This document shows, in pieces, positions 39,111-48,065 of a stretch of DNA of 64,000 nucleotides. The translations under genes were made by a program, and so were the position numbers. Source of the DNA: Bacteroidota bacterium (GTDB lineage: Bacteria; Bacteroidota; Bacteroidia; Chitinophagales; JADIYW01); NCBI GenBank assembly GCA_963169645.1, contig CAUJCO010000006.1, forward strand, positions 1 to 64,000. The letters run 5' to 3'. Each line of letters opens with the position of its first letter. Position 1 is the stretch's first letter. The notes below the pieces were generated by a model, which saw only the letters and a list, made by a program, of their open reading frames with translations, made no database searches and was not told the origin of the DNA.

Positions 39111-39176
39111 AAATTATATTTTACCAAATGTAAACAATATTTGTGTGAATTGGGAATACTCCTTACTTTTGCTTTT

Positions 39177-40034
39177 ATGATATTATTTGCAGATAGTGGC
39201 TCCACAAAAACAACTTGGTTGTTGTATAATGACAAAACAGGCGAGAAAGCATATTTTCATACCTTAGGTATATATCCAACGATACACAGTAAAGACGAGA
39301 TTATACAAAAAATTTATAATAGTCCGGAGTTGATTAAGTACAGTGATGCTGTAACTAAAATATTTTATTTTGGTGCAGGCTGTTCCAGTAATGAGCGTAT
39401 TGCATTGGTAGAGTCGGCATTGCGTGATGTGTTTGTGAAGGCAACAGCTGTAAGCGTAGAACACGATATGAAAGCCGCTGCAATTGCAGTTTGTGGCAAT
39501 CAACCAGGCATTGCTTGTATAATCGGTACAGGCTCTAATTCTATTTTTTTTGATGGAGAAAATCTGACCGAATCGTATGCCGGAATTGGTTATGTTTTAG
39601 GTGATGAAGCAAGTGGTGCTTATTTTGGCAAACTTATACTGCGCGATTTTTTGTATCATTTGTTGCCGGAAGAAATGGAGGCACATTTAGTAACTGAATA
39701 TAAACTCGATAAAAATAGAATTTTCCAATTGGTGTACAAAGAAGCATCACCGAATAGATATTTAGCCAGCTTTGCTCCGGTCTTATCAACGTTTAGAGCA
39801 ACCGATTATGTTCAAGTTTTATTGCAACGTGGCTTTACAGAGTTTTTTGATTTTCATATTTCTTGTTTTGAAAATTATCAAGAATATCCAATCGGATTTG
39901 TTGGCTCCATTGCATCTATTTTTAAAGAAGAATTGGAAAGAGTAGCAACAGATTTTGAATGCACCTTAGGAAAATTTGTTACCAACCCAATTGATGAGAT
40001 AGCCAATCATTTTATTGAACAGCAGAAAATTTAA
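39177..40034 (+). CDS. BadF/BadG-type ATPase, N-acetylglucosamine kinase-like
   Basis: An ASKHA-fold sugar kinase-like protein of 285 residues. The ATG at 39177 is chosen because it places the phosphate-1 motif FADSGSTKTTWLL at the N-terminus; the upstream TTG at 39141 adds only an unrelated stretch. The phosphate-2 motif is ACIIGTGSNSIFF, and GIGYVLGDEASGAYFGKLIL is typical of the BadF/BadG/N-acetylglucosamine kinase family. It probably recycles amino sugars. TACTTTTG at 39164-39171 may be its -7 element, which would give a nearly leaderless mRNA. Confidence 0.9.
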   Translation: MILFADSGSTKTTWLLYNDKTGEKAYFHTLGIYPTIHSKDEIIQKIYNSPELIKYSDAVTKIFYFGAGCSSNERIALVESALRDVFVKATAVSVEHDMKAAAIAVCGNQPGIACIIGTGSNSIFFDGENLTESYAGIGYVLGDEASGAYFGKLILRDFLYHLLPEEMEAHLVTEYKLDKNRIFQLVYKEASPNRYLASFAPVLSTFRATDYVQVLLQRGFTEFFDFHISCFENYQEYPIGFVGSIASIFKEELERVATDFECTLGKFVTNPIDEIANHFIEQQKI

Positions 40035-40069
40035 ACAACCTATTTTTGTTTATTATGTTATTTTAATAA

Positions 40070-40642
40070 ATGCATACAATAGAACCATATTGGAAATGGC
40101 GTGATTATTACAGAGCAGAAGCAGATGAGAAATCTCCATTTTATGGCCGTGTTTACAGCGAGTTTGAATACATCGATACTATTTATAATTATTACATTCA
40201 TCCGCAATGGGATTTTTTTGGTTCGGAAACATTGTATCTGAAGTTGCTATATGTAAACTATAATAAACACGTTGCTATCATAGAATTTATAGGTGAATGG
40301 AATGATTGTAGAGCCAATGATATCGAATTTTTAAAAAGAGATATTATTGATGGTTTGATAGAAAATGGGATTTATAAATTTGTCTTAATCGGTGAAAATG
40401 TGTTGGAATTTTTTAGTGATTGTGCTGATTATTACGAAGAATGGTATGACGATATTAAAGAACAAAACGGTTGGATAATAGCACTACATTTTAGAGAACA
40501 TATTATTGCTGAAATGCAACAAGCTACTATTCATCACTATATTCAAATAAATGAAAAATTTTCAGCTATTAATTGGCGACAGTATAAACCTTTACATCTG
40601 ATTGCCTATTTAGAAGCACATCAAGATAAATTACTTTCGTAA
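40070..40642 (+). CDS. Conserved hypothetical protein
   Basis: The 190-residue protein has no signal peptide or membrane segment. It is rich in aromatic and acidic residues (YWKWRDYYRAEADEKSPFYG, DCADYYEEWYDDIKEQNGW). The central part VAIIEFIGEWNDCRANDIEF and IYKFVLIGENVLEF looks like an alpha/beta fold. No family with a known function was recognised. It starts 36 bases after the sugar kinase, same direction, and precedes rsmI. Confidence 0.75.
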   Translation: MHTIEPYWKWRDYYRAEADEKSPFYGRVYSEFEYIDTIYNYYIHPQWDFFGSETLYLKLLYVNYNKHVAIIEFIGEWNDCRANDIEFLKRDIIDGLIENGIYKFVLIGENVLEFFSDCADYYEEWYDDIKEQNGWIIALHFREHIIAEMQQATIHHYIQINEKFSAINWRQYKPLHLIAYLEAHQDKLLS

Positions 40643-40708
40643 TTTCCTTTTTTATTTTATTCATTCTATTAGCACCATCAAATAGTTGGCTTTTTGTAAC
40701 TTTATAGC

Positions 40709-41443
40709 ATGTCAAAATTATTTATAGTTCCAACACCTATCGGCAATTTACAAGATATGACATTTCGAGCAGTCGAAGTATTGAAGTCCGTACAAATCAT
40801 TTTGGCAGAAGATACACGCACTTCTAAATTTTTATGTCAACAATTTTCAATTGAAACACCATTACAAGCTTATCATAAAGACAATGAACATAAAATGTTG
40901 GATACTATTGTTCAGAAAATAAAATCCGGTGTGGTAATGGCGTTAGTTTCTGATGCAGGCACACCTGGTATTTCCGATCCCGGTTTTTTAATTGTACGTG
41001 CTTGTATCCATAACCAAATAGAAGTGGAATGTTTGCCCGGAGCCACTGCATTTGTGCCGGCTTTGGTACAATCCGGTTTCCCAACCGATCGATTTATATT
41101 TGAAGGATTTTTGCCACATCAAAAAGGACGACAAAAACGATTATCGGCATTAGCAGATGAAACTCGAACAATTATTATATATGAATCACCGTATCGTATT
41201 TTAAAATTATTACAAGAGTTACAAATGTTTTTTGGCGCCAATCGGTTGGTTGCTATCAGCAGAGAAATTACCAAAAAATTTGAAGAAACTTTTAGAGGTA
41301 CAATCTTGGAAGCCATATCTCATTTTACCCAAAAAGAACCAAAAGGTGAATTTGTGGTAGTTGTGGAAGGAAAAGAAAAAGAGAAACAAACCGGATTAAC
41401 GAATAAAGAAAAATACGCAAACAAAGCAACTACACATGATTGA
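40709..41443 (+). CDS. rsmI: 16S rRNA 2'-O-ribose C1402 methyltransferase RsmI
   Basis: A tetrapyrrole-methylase-fold SAM enzyme of 244 residues that methylates the 2'-O of C1402 in 16S rRNA. Family segments: MSKLFIVPTPIGNLQDMTFR at the start, LAEDTRTSKFL, ALVSDAGTPGISDPGFLIV, LPGATAFVPALVQSGFPTDR, and EGFLPHQKGRQKRL. It overlaps the following gene by 8 bases, indicating translational coupling. Confidence 0.96.
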   Translation: MSKLFIVPTPIGNLQDMTFRAVEVLKSVQIILAEDTRTSKFLCQQFSIETPLQAYHKDNEHKMLDTIVQKIKSGVVMALVSDAGTPGISDPGFLIVRACIHNQIEVECLPGATAFVPALVQSGFPTDRFIFEGFLPHQKGRQKRLSALADETRTIIIYESPYRILKLLQELQMFFGANRLVAISREITKKFEETFRGTILEAISHFTQKEPKGEFVVVVEGKEKEKQTGLTNKEKYANKATTHD

Positions 41444-42236
41444 GTTATTACACATACAAACACAAACGATACATGCTGTACAAAAAGCAGCAAACTTTAT
41501 TCAACAGCAAATTGGACACGTACATCAGCAAGATGTGGAAGTTAAATCGTTGAATAGTTTGGTTACGTATGTAGATAAAGAAGCCGAAAAAATATTAGTG
41601 AATGAATTAAAAAATTGTTTGCCACAAGCAACATTTATTACCGAAGAAAATACCATTGAACAACAACAAGGCGAGTGGCAATGGATAATTGACCCATTAG
41701 ATGGAACAACCAATTTTATTCATCAAGTTCCGGTTTTTTGTATTTCCGTTGCGTTAAAATATCGCGATGAAATAGTAGTTGGTGTTGTGTATGAGTTGAA
41801 TAGAAATGAACTTTTTTATGCGTCAAAAAATAAGGGTGCTTTTTTAAATGGCAATAAAATTCAAGTATCCGCTACGCAATCTATGTCAGAAAGTTTAATT
41901 GCAACGGGTTTTCCGTATTATGATTTTGATTTCATAGATACGTATCTTTCCTTTTTTAAACATTTAATGACAACTACCCGCGGAATTCGTCGTTTGGGTT
42001 CTTCTGCTGTTGATTTATGTTATATTGCTTGTGGTCGTTTTGATGCCTATTTCGAGTATGCTCTTTCACCTTGGGATGTGGCTGCCGGTGCACTTATAGT
42101 GCAAGAAGCAGGTGGTGTTGTAGCTGATTTTAAAGGTGAAAAAAATTGGCTTTTCGGCCGTGAAATAGTGGCAACAAATTCGTTGATTGCAGCTACTTTT
42201 CAATCAACACTTTCCACTTTTTTTATTAATAAATAA
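41436..42236 (+). CDS. Inositol-phosphate phosphatase (SuhB-like)
   Basis: A 266-residue Mg-dependent phosphatase of the inositol monophosphatase family. Metal-binding residues: Glu70-Glu71 in FITEEN, and DPLDGTTNFIH at 86-96. The second Asp site is in SPWDVAAGALIVQEAGG. GIRRLGSSAVDLCYIACGRF is also characteristic. Its start overlaps the end of rsmI. It is followed by a bidirectional hairpin terminator. Confidence 0.93.
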   Translation: MIELLHIQTQTIHAVQKAANFIQQQIGHVHQQDVEVKSLNSLVTYVDKEAEKILVNELKNCLPQATFITEENTIEQQQGEWQWIIDPLDGTTNFIHQVPVFCISVALKYRDEIVVGVVYELNRNELFYASKNKGAFLNGNKIQVSATQSMSESLIATGFPYYDFDFIDTYLSFFKHLMTTTRGIRRLGSSAVDLCYIACGRFDAYFEYALSPWDVAAGALIVQEAGGVVADFKGEKNWLFGREIVATNSLIAATFQSTLSTFFINK

Positions 42237-42238
42237 AA

Positions 42239-42265
42239 AAATGGCAACCTATCAGATTGCCATTT
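42239..42265. terminator. Bidirectional terminator
   Basis: The 9-bp stem AAATGGCAA / TTGCCATTT has a 9-base loop. The minus strand runs into six T residues; the plus strand reaches CTTTTTT a few bases later. It sits between convergent genes and can serve both. Confidence 0.75.
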
Positions 42266-42326
42266 AAACTCTTTTTTAAAATTATACGTTGAGTTGCCTA
42301 ATAGGGACTCTGCATAATTTATTTTT

Positions 42327-43286
42327 TTATTGTGCAAAGGATGCTCTTGGACCACCACTTGCAAACGTAGCCAATATTCTGGATTTTTGACCATTAGAGA
42401 ACATATACATACAAGCATCATCGGTGTAATCCATATAGTTCATCCACATCTCAACCGGTGTGCCGGAGCAAGTAGATTTATGACCTGCAGCAGGACAACC
42501 ATAATTTGCGGTGTTATGTGTTGGAGTATCACTTACTAAATCGGAGCCGCAAGTAGCATCACCCCAAATATGACGTAAGTTTAACCAGTGACCCACTTCA
42601 TGCGTAGCTGTTCTTCCTTTATTGAATGGTGCAGTTGCAGTGCCAACACGACCCATTGCTGTATTAAGAATTACAACACCATCCGTAGAAGCTGCACCGC
42701 CCGGAAATTGAGCATAACCCAAAACACCACCACTTAATTTGCAAACCCAAATATTTAATTTTGTTGTTGGAGATGTGGCATTAATTCCACCTGTGGATGA
42801 TTTTTTCATCGCATCGTTTGTGCTCCAAGATTTTTTTGTTGTTTTCTTACGAACAACTTGGTCTAACACAAATCGGATTCCAACATTTGCTTTCACACTT
42901 TGAAAATTTGAGGGTACCAAATAGGAATCAGCGTTGGTTGCATTATAATCTTCATTTAATACATCAATTTGAGATTGGATTTGTGCTGTAGAAATGTTTT
43001 CGGAGGTGGTTCTGTAAAGTACATTCACTACAACCGGAATTTCAATTACACCATTTACTAAGCGTGCTTGCGCGTTATTTTTAATATTTTGCTGAATAAT
43101 CTGTTCAAAATTATTCATACGCTGTTCTAATTCCGGATCAGCCTTTAATTGTTGTTCCAATACTTCTTGTGAAGCACAGTTTCTGTGTAAAATAGGAGAT
43201 GAACCTTCATCTTCTGTTAGATTGTTTTTTTGGCATGATGCAAAAAAGCATGCAATTGCCAAACTCAATAAGGTTATTTTCTTCAT
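42327..43286 (-). CDS. M43 zinc metalloprotease lipoprotein (cytophagalysin-like)
   Basis: A 319-residue secreted protease of the pregnancy-associated plasma protein A/cytophagalysin family. It has a lipobox signal (LLSLAIACFFASC), a pro-region of about 60 residues, then the catalytic domain. The extended zinc motif HEVGHWLNLRH lies near residue 229, with MWMNYMDYTDDACMYMFS containing the Met-turn downstream. No T9SS tail follows, so the enzyme is likely held by its lipid anchor. Confidence 0.93.
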   Translation of the reverse strand: MKKITLLSLAIACFFASCQKNNLTEDEGSSPILHRNCASQEVLEQQLKADPELEQRMNNFEQIIQQNIKNNAQARLVNGVIEIPVVVNVLYRTTSENISTAQIQSQIDVLNEDYNATNADSYLVPSNFQSVKANVGIRFVLDQVVRKKTTKKSWSTNDAMKKSSTGGINATSPTTKLNIWVCKLSGGVLGYAQFPGGAASTDGVVILNTAMGRVGTATAPFNKGRTATHEVGHWLNLRHIWGDATCGSDLVSDTPTHNTANYGCPAAGHKSTCSGTPVEMWMNYMDYTDDACMYMFSNGQKSRILATFASGGPRASFAQ

Positions 43287-43440
43287 GTATGTTAGTTTAG
43301 ATAACTAATTTATGAAGAAAATTGATTTAAGTTAAGTGTTTCAACTTTTTTGTATGTTAATTCTTTAAAGTAATTTTCTATACAAGGACACTGACTAACT
43401 AAATCTTGTCCTATTCTATATTTAAAATGATAGAGGTAAT

Positions 43441-44337
43441 TTATTTCGTAAACATGCGACTCACCACTAATTCTTTGCTTCCGGCTTCATATTTGTAAAA
43501 TCCTTCCCCACTTTTTGCTCCCAAATATCCGGCAGTTACCATATTTACTAATAAAGGACAAGGTGCATATTTTGGATTTCCAAATCCATCGTGCAATACA
43601 CGCAAGATAGCTAAGCATACATCTAATCCAATAAAATCGGCTAATTGCAAAGGTCCCATTGGATGTGCCATACCTAATTTCATGACAGTGTCAATTTCTT
43701 GTACACCTGCAACGCCTTCGTACAATGAATAGATTGCTTCATTTATCATCGGCATTAAAATACGGTTGGCAACAAAACCCGGATAATCATTTACTTCAAC
43801 CGGAATTTTATTTAGTTTTTTTGATACTTCAAAGACTTTTTCATTGGATTCATTAGATGTGGCGTAACCGCGTATTACTTCAACTAATTTCATTACCGGA
43901 ACCGGATTCATAAAATGCATGCCTATAACTTTGTCGGCACGTTGAGTGCAAGCAGCAATTTTAGTAATGGAAATAGACGAAGTATTGCTGGCTAAGATGC
44001 AATGAGCAGCACAAACTTCGTCTAACTCACGAAATATTTTTTCTTTTATCGTAAAATTTTCGGAAGCAGCTTCAATTACTAAATCGGCATTCTGAACGCC
44101 TTCTTTTAATGCAGTGTAAGTTGTGATGTTTTGTAAAGTTTGCAACTTGGTAGCTTCATCGATTCCACCTTTTTGCAATTGTCTATCTAAATTTTTGGTG
44201 ATAGTTTGCAAGGCTTTATCTAAAGCTGTTTGTGCTATATCTACTAAAGCAACTTGATATCCAAATTGTGCGCATACATGTGCTATTCCGTTTCCCATTG
44301 TGCCGGAGCCAATTACTGTAATGTTTTTGATTGACAT
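43441..44337 (-). CDS. 3-hydroxyacyl-CoA dehydrogenase (3-hydroxybutyryl-CoA type)
   Basis: A single-domain NAD-dependent enzyme of 298 residues. The Rossmann motif is ITVIGSGTMGNGIAHVCAQF at residues 6-25. LVIEAASENFTIKEKIF and ILASNTSSISITKIA carry the active-site region. The catalytic-His segment is GMHFMNPVPVMKLVEVI. The length and sequence fit 3-hydroxybutyryl-CoA dehydrogenase (PaaH/Hbd group). It starts 32 bases after the upstream barrel gene, same strand. Confidence 0.95.
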   Translation of the reverse strand: MSIKNITVIGSGTMGNGIAHVCAQFGYQVALVDIAQTALDKALQTITKNLDRQLQKGGIDEATKLQTLQNITTYTALKEGVQNADLVIEAASENFTIKEKIFRELDEVCAAHCILASNTSSISITKIAACTQRADKVIGMHFMNPVPVMKLVEVIRGYATSNESNEKVFEVSKKLNKIPVEVNDYPGFVANRILMPMINEAIYSLYEGVAGVQEIDTVMKLGMAHPMGPLQLADFIGLDVCLAILRVLHDGFGNPKYAPCPLLVNMVTAGYLGAKSGEGFYKYEAGSKELVVSRMFTK

Positions 44338-44369
44338 ATTTTTGTTTCGTTTTTATTGTAGTGAGTTGT

Positions 44370-45713
44370 TTAAAATTTCATATTGCGAATGCGTTTATGC
44401 AATTCCAATTTATGCATATCTAATAAAAAGGTGATTCGTTGTCCAAATTTTGGTGCATTGGATTTGAAATAGGTTTTATATTCTTTACTGTAAAATAATG
44501 GGAAATAAACTTCGAAACCTTCATCCCAAAAGCTCAACATAAATCCGCCATCATATTGAAATCCTTTGATAGGTAGTAAATTGCTTGGATTTAAATGATT
44601 GTCGAATGAATACCCTAAATCTAAGAACAATTTAAGCGGAACATATTTAATCGGGAAATCAACTTTTAAGTTAAACGCCAATAACCAATCTACTGTTTGT
44701 CCGGTTTCAATTGCATTGAGTGGTGTGTTTACTTTAAAGAAGCCATCACTTTTAGAAATTTGTCTGCCGGCAAAATTAGCTTGTTCGTTTCTGCCTATAT
44801 AAAAATCATTGTACAAATAATCTTGTTCGCCTCTTTTTCCATTTAAATTAAATCCGACATCCGGATATAATCTAAAACGGAAATCTTGACTTCTCCATAA
44901 AAATCCGCCTACAAACATTCGAAGGTGTACGCCTGTTTTGTAATCTCTTAATTGATAACGAATAAATGAATTAGCTTCAAAATATGTTTTTACAAAATGC
45001 TTAGATTGTTCAAAATGTAGCGTAGCTGAAAATGGAAAATTTTCATCGTTGCGATTAAATGTATATTCAACTATGTTTGCATAAAAACGCGTTACAGTGT
45101 CTTTAGGTGTAAGTAAATGAAATACTTGATCTTTATGAAATAGGAGATGATTTTTAAACAATAATTGATGTTCTAATTTCTCTAATTTCTCCGTTCGATG
45201 GTTGAATTGCAATAGCACTTCCGGCGATAATGCATAATATTTTAATGGCTTATTGTAGTTTGAATAGGAGAAAGATTGGAATCGGATTCCGGGTTTTATG
45301 AGCGTTACAACACTTTTTTTCGGACGAGCATAATAATCGATGTTAGCTGTTCCATTTACTTTTTTAGATTTTATTCCATATAATAAAACGGCGGTGAAAT
45401 CTACATTTTTTACAGGTTGTTTTAAATTTAAAAAAGTAACACCCACTTGAGCACCGTCGTATTTGTTATAAGCAACGGCAGGTGTGGCAAATGGGAATTC
45501 TTTTCCTTTTTTATCTATCCAATGCAAGTATTTTTGTTGTGCTTTTTGCAATTTCGGATAATGCCTTGTTTTCTTGAGTTGCCTCGTTTCTTGTGTAGAT
45601 ACAACGGACGAGATAGAATCAATAGTGTTGGTTGTTAAAAGTGTATCTTGACCGTAAACGGAATTATACATAATTAATACTAAAATGTTAATAACTCTTG
45701 AAGTTAATCTCAT
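44370..45713 (-). CDS. Predicted outer-membrane beta-barrel protein
   Basis: The 447-residue protein has a signal peptide (INILVLIMYNSVYGQ) and a short helical linker (QLKKTRHYPKLQKAQQKYLH). A long series of amphipathic strands of barrel type follows (TAVLLYGIKSKKVNGTANID, VHLRMFVGGFLWRSQDFRFR, LKLFLDLGYSFDNHLNP). It resembles the C-terminal barrel of larger Bacteroidota surface proteins but no specific family was recognised. It is upstream of and close to the hydroxyacyl-CoA dehydrogenase without functional link. Confidence 0.7.
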   Translation of the reverse strand: MRLTSRVINILVLIMYNSVYGQDTLLTTNTIDSISSVVSTQETRQLKKTRHYPKLQKAQQKYLHWIDKKGKEFPFATPAVAYNKYDGAQVGVTFLNLKQPVKNVDFTAVLLYGIKSKKVNGTANIDYYARPKKSVVTLIKPGIRFQSFSYSNYNKPLKYYALSPEVLLQFNHRTEKLEKLEHQLLFKNHLLFHKDQVFHLLTPKDTVTRFYANIVEYTFNRNDENFPFSATLHFEQSKHFVKTYFEANSFIRYQLRDYKTGVHLRMFVGGFLWRSQDFRFRLYPDVGFNLNGKRGEQDYLYNDFYIGRNEQANFAGRQISKSDGFFKVNTPLNAIETGQTVDWLLAFNLKVDFPIKYVPLKLFLDLGYSFDNHLNPSNLLPIKGFQYDGGFMLSFWDEGFEVYFPLFYSKEYKTYFKSNAPKFGQRITFLLDMHKLELHKRIRNMKF

Positions 45714-45808
45714 TTTTTACATTTAACTTTTGTCTTAAAATAGAATACAATATTAAGTATTAACTTTGATATAGTGAAAGTATTATTAATTCAATTTAAT
45801 AGCATTTT

Positions 45809-47230
45809 ATGAGCAATTTTGATTTTAATAATGAAGAAGAGGAAGAAAATATAAATGTTTCTGAATTAGTCGAACGATATGAAAATTCTGTAAAAGACGA
45901 GCGAGCTATATTCTTGGATCATGATGAATTTGAATACATCATCGATTATTATTATCATCATTCCAGATTGGAAGATGCTGCAAGAGTGATTGAAAGAGCA
46001 TTGGAACAATACCCTTTTTCTGCAGCTTTTTTATCGAGAAAAGCTCAATTTTTATTTGATATTAAAGAGGTAGAAGAAGCATTGCAATTATTGGACATTG
46101 CAGAAATGTATGAGCGTTCGGAATCTGCTGTCTATTTTCTTCGGTCAGATATTTATAAATACTTAGGACGATACGATGAAGCAATCGAAGTTATGCAAAA
46201 CTTATTATCGCAACCGGATGTAATGGATATTGAAGATATTTATTTGCAAATGTGTGAAGTATATGAAGATTGGGAAAAATACAACGAAGCATACGATTGT
46301 ATAGTTGCTTCTTTGGAAATTGACCCGTTAAATGAAGAAGCATTGGAGCGTTTTACGTTTTGTATAACAATGACGAGCAAATACGAAGAAAGTTTGCCGA
46401 TACATTTACGCATGATTGACGAAAATCCGTATAGTTATTTGGCGTGGTATAATTTAGCAAATTCATATCGTGGATTAGAAAAGTACGAATTAGCTGTAGA
46501 TGCTTTTGAATATGCCATTGCAATTAATGAAGACGAAGAATATTTACCATTTGAGTTAGCAGAGTTGCATTACAAATTCAAACAATATCAAAAAGCATTG
46601 GACGTCTTAAAAGATATGTGCGAAGTGTATGATTCAGATGAAGACGTTTTTTTTCTTCAAGGAAAATGCCACGAAGCACTAGGAAATAATAAAATGGCTC
46701 GTTACTGTTACAGAAAAGCCGTGCACGAAAATCCGATAATGTCGGAAGCTTATTTTAGAATAGGCGAAACCTATAAAATTGACGGTCAATGGGAACAAGC
46801 ATATAAAGCCTTTCAAAAAGCAAATGAGTTAGAAAAAGAAGAATACGAATTTTGTTTGGCAATGGCAGAAGCAGCCTTGGAAATTGGTGAATCTGATGTA
46901 GCTTTAGATGTTTGTGAAACAGCCATCGATTTATTTGTAAAACGCCACGAAGCTTATTTTACCATGGCAAAAATTATGGCAACTTATGGCGATTTTGAAA
47001 ATGCACTTGCCGTCGTTGATACCGGTTTGAAGATTTGTAAATCCACCATTGAGCTCGAATATGCAAAATGTGCAATTGCATTCATGTCAAATAAAAATAA
47101 AGATGCGGAAATATTACTCCGCAAACTTTTACAAGAGCATTATATTATGCATGATTATTTATATGATTTTTGTGATGAATTAAGTCAAGATAATTTTGTT
47201 CAAGAAATTATTGCAGATTTTTCAGAATAA
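45809..47230 (+). CDS. Tetratricopeptide repeat protein
   Basis: A 473-residue protein composed almost wholly of TPR motifs, about ten, such as AVYFLRSDIYKYLGRYDEAI, YLAWYNLANSYRGLEKYELA and EAYFRIGETYKIDGQWEQAY. The N-terminus is very acidic (NNEEEEENINVSEL). No signal peptide, so it is probably a cytoplasmic interaction scaffold. TAACTTTG at 45761-45768 fits the -7 element upstream. It is followed 43 bases later by aroE. Confidence 0.9.
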   Translation: MSNFDFNNEEEEENINVSELVERYENSVKDERAIFLDHDEFEYIIDYYYHHSRLEDAARVIERALEQYPFSAAFLSRKAQFLFDIKEVEEALQLLDIAEMYERSESAVYFLRSDIYKYLGRYDEAIEVMQNLLSQPDVMDIEDIYLQMCEVYEDWEKYNEAYDCIVASLEIDPLNEEALERFTFCITMTSKYEESLPIHLRMIDENPYSYLAWYNLANSYRGLEKYELAVDAFEYAIAINEDEEYLPFELAELHYKFKQYQKALDVLKDMCEVYDSDEDVFFLQGKCHEALGNNKMARYCYRKAVHENPIMSEAYFRIGETYKIDGQWEQAYKAFQKANELEKEEYEFCLAMAEAALEIGESDVALDVCETAIDLFVKRHEAYFTMAKIMATYGDFENALAVVDTGLKICKSTIELEYAKCAIAFMSNKNKDAEILLRKLLQEHYIMHDYLYDFCDELSQDNFVQEIIADFSE

Positions 47231-47273
47231 ATCCATCGACTTTTTTTATCATTTTTGCAGAACACATTTTTTT

Positions 47274-48020
47274 ATGATACATAAACAATATGGATTAATC
47301 GGTTTTCCATTATCACATTCTTTTTCAAAAGGTTATTTTGCAGAGAAATTTAAAAAAGAAAATATTTCCAATTGCCAATACGATACTTTTCCTTTGGAGC
47401 AAATAACTGATTTTCCGTTGTTGTGTACACAACAAAAAAACTTAGTTGGCTTAAATGTAACCATTCCATACAAAGAACAAGTAATTCCTTTTTTAGATGA
47501 CTTAGATGCCGAAGCTAAAGCAATAGGTGCCGTGAATACCATTCGCTTTCATCAAGGAAAAAAGATTGGCTATAATTCCGATTGCTATGGTTTTGAAATG
47601 AGCCTGAAACCGCTCTTGAAACCACATCATACCAACGCACTAATTTTAGGAACGGGCGGAGCCAGCAAAGCCGTAGAATACGTATTGCAAAAATTAGGAA
47701 TTACATATAAGTATGTATCCCGCACCAAACAAGCTTCTATGCTTACGTATGATGCGTTGCAGACAATAAATTTTCAGGATTATACATTACTTATCAATAC
47801 CACACCGGTTGGTATGTATCCAAATATAGATGCTAAACCGGATATTCCGTATTCCGAAATAACGGATAAACATTTGCTGTATGATTTGGTGTATAATCCG
47901 GAAGAAACGTGCTTTTTAAAAGAAGGTAAACTGCGTGGTGCAACAATCAAAAATGGATTAGAAATGTTGTATTTACAAGCAGAACGCAGTTGGCAAATTT
48001 GGAATACTACGGAAGATTGA
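47274..48020 (+). CDS. aroE: Shikimate dehydrogenase
   Basis: Reduces 3-dehydroshikimate to shikimate with NADPH. The ATG at 47274 is preferred: it puts YGLIGFPLSHSFSKGYFAEK at the N-terminus and gives the normal ~248-residue length, while an upstream ATG would overlap the TPR gene. Substrate and cofactor segments: GLNVTIPYKEQVIPFL, GAVNTIRF, NSDCYGFEMSL, ILGTGGASKAVEYVL and NTTPVGMYP. Confidence 0.96.
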   Translation: MIHKQYGLIGFPLSHSFSKGYFAEKFKKENISNCQYDTFPLEQITDFPLLCTQQKNLVGLNVTIPYKEQVIPFLDDLDAEAKAIGAVNTIRFHQGKKIGYNSDCYGFEMSLKPLLKPHHTNALILGTGGASKAVEYVLQKLGITYKYVSRTKQASMLTYDALQTINFQDYTLLINTTPVGMYPNIDAKPDIPYSEITDKHLLYDLVYNPEETCFLKEGKLRGATIKNGLEMLYLQAERSWQIWNTTED

Positions 48021-48047
48021 AATTGATATACAGAATATGTAATTTTG
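48017..48047 (+). promoter_or_regulatory. Promoter of proline dehydrogenase gene
   Basis: TTG at 48017-48019 and TAATTTTG at 48040-48047 are separated by 20 bases, fitting the Bacteroidota -33/-7 arrangement. The ATG follows 18 bases downstream. The -33 element overlaps the aroE stop. Confidence 0.5.
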
Positions 48048-48065
48048 CATAAATAAGGCAATTTT

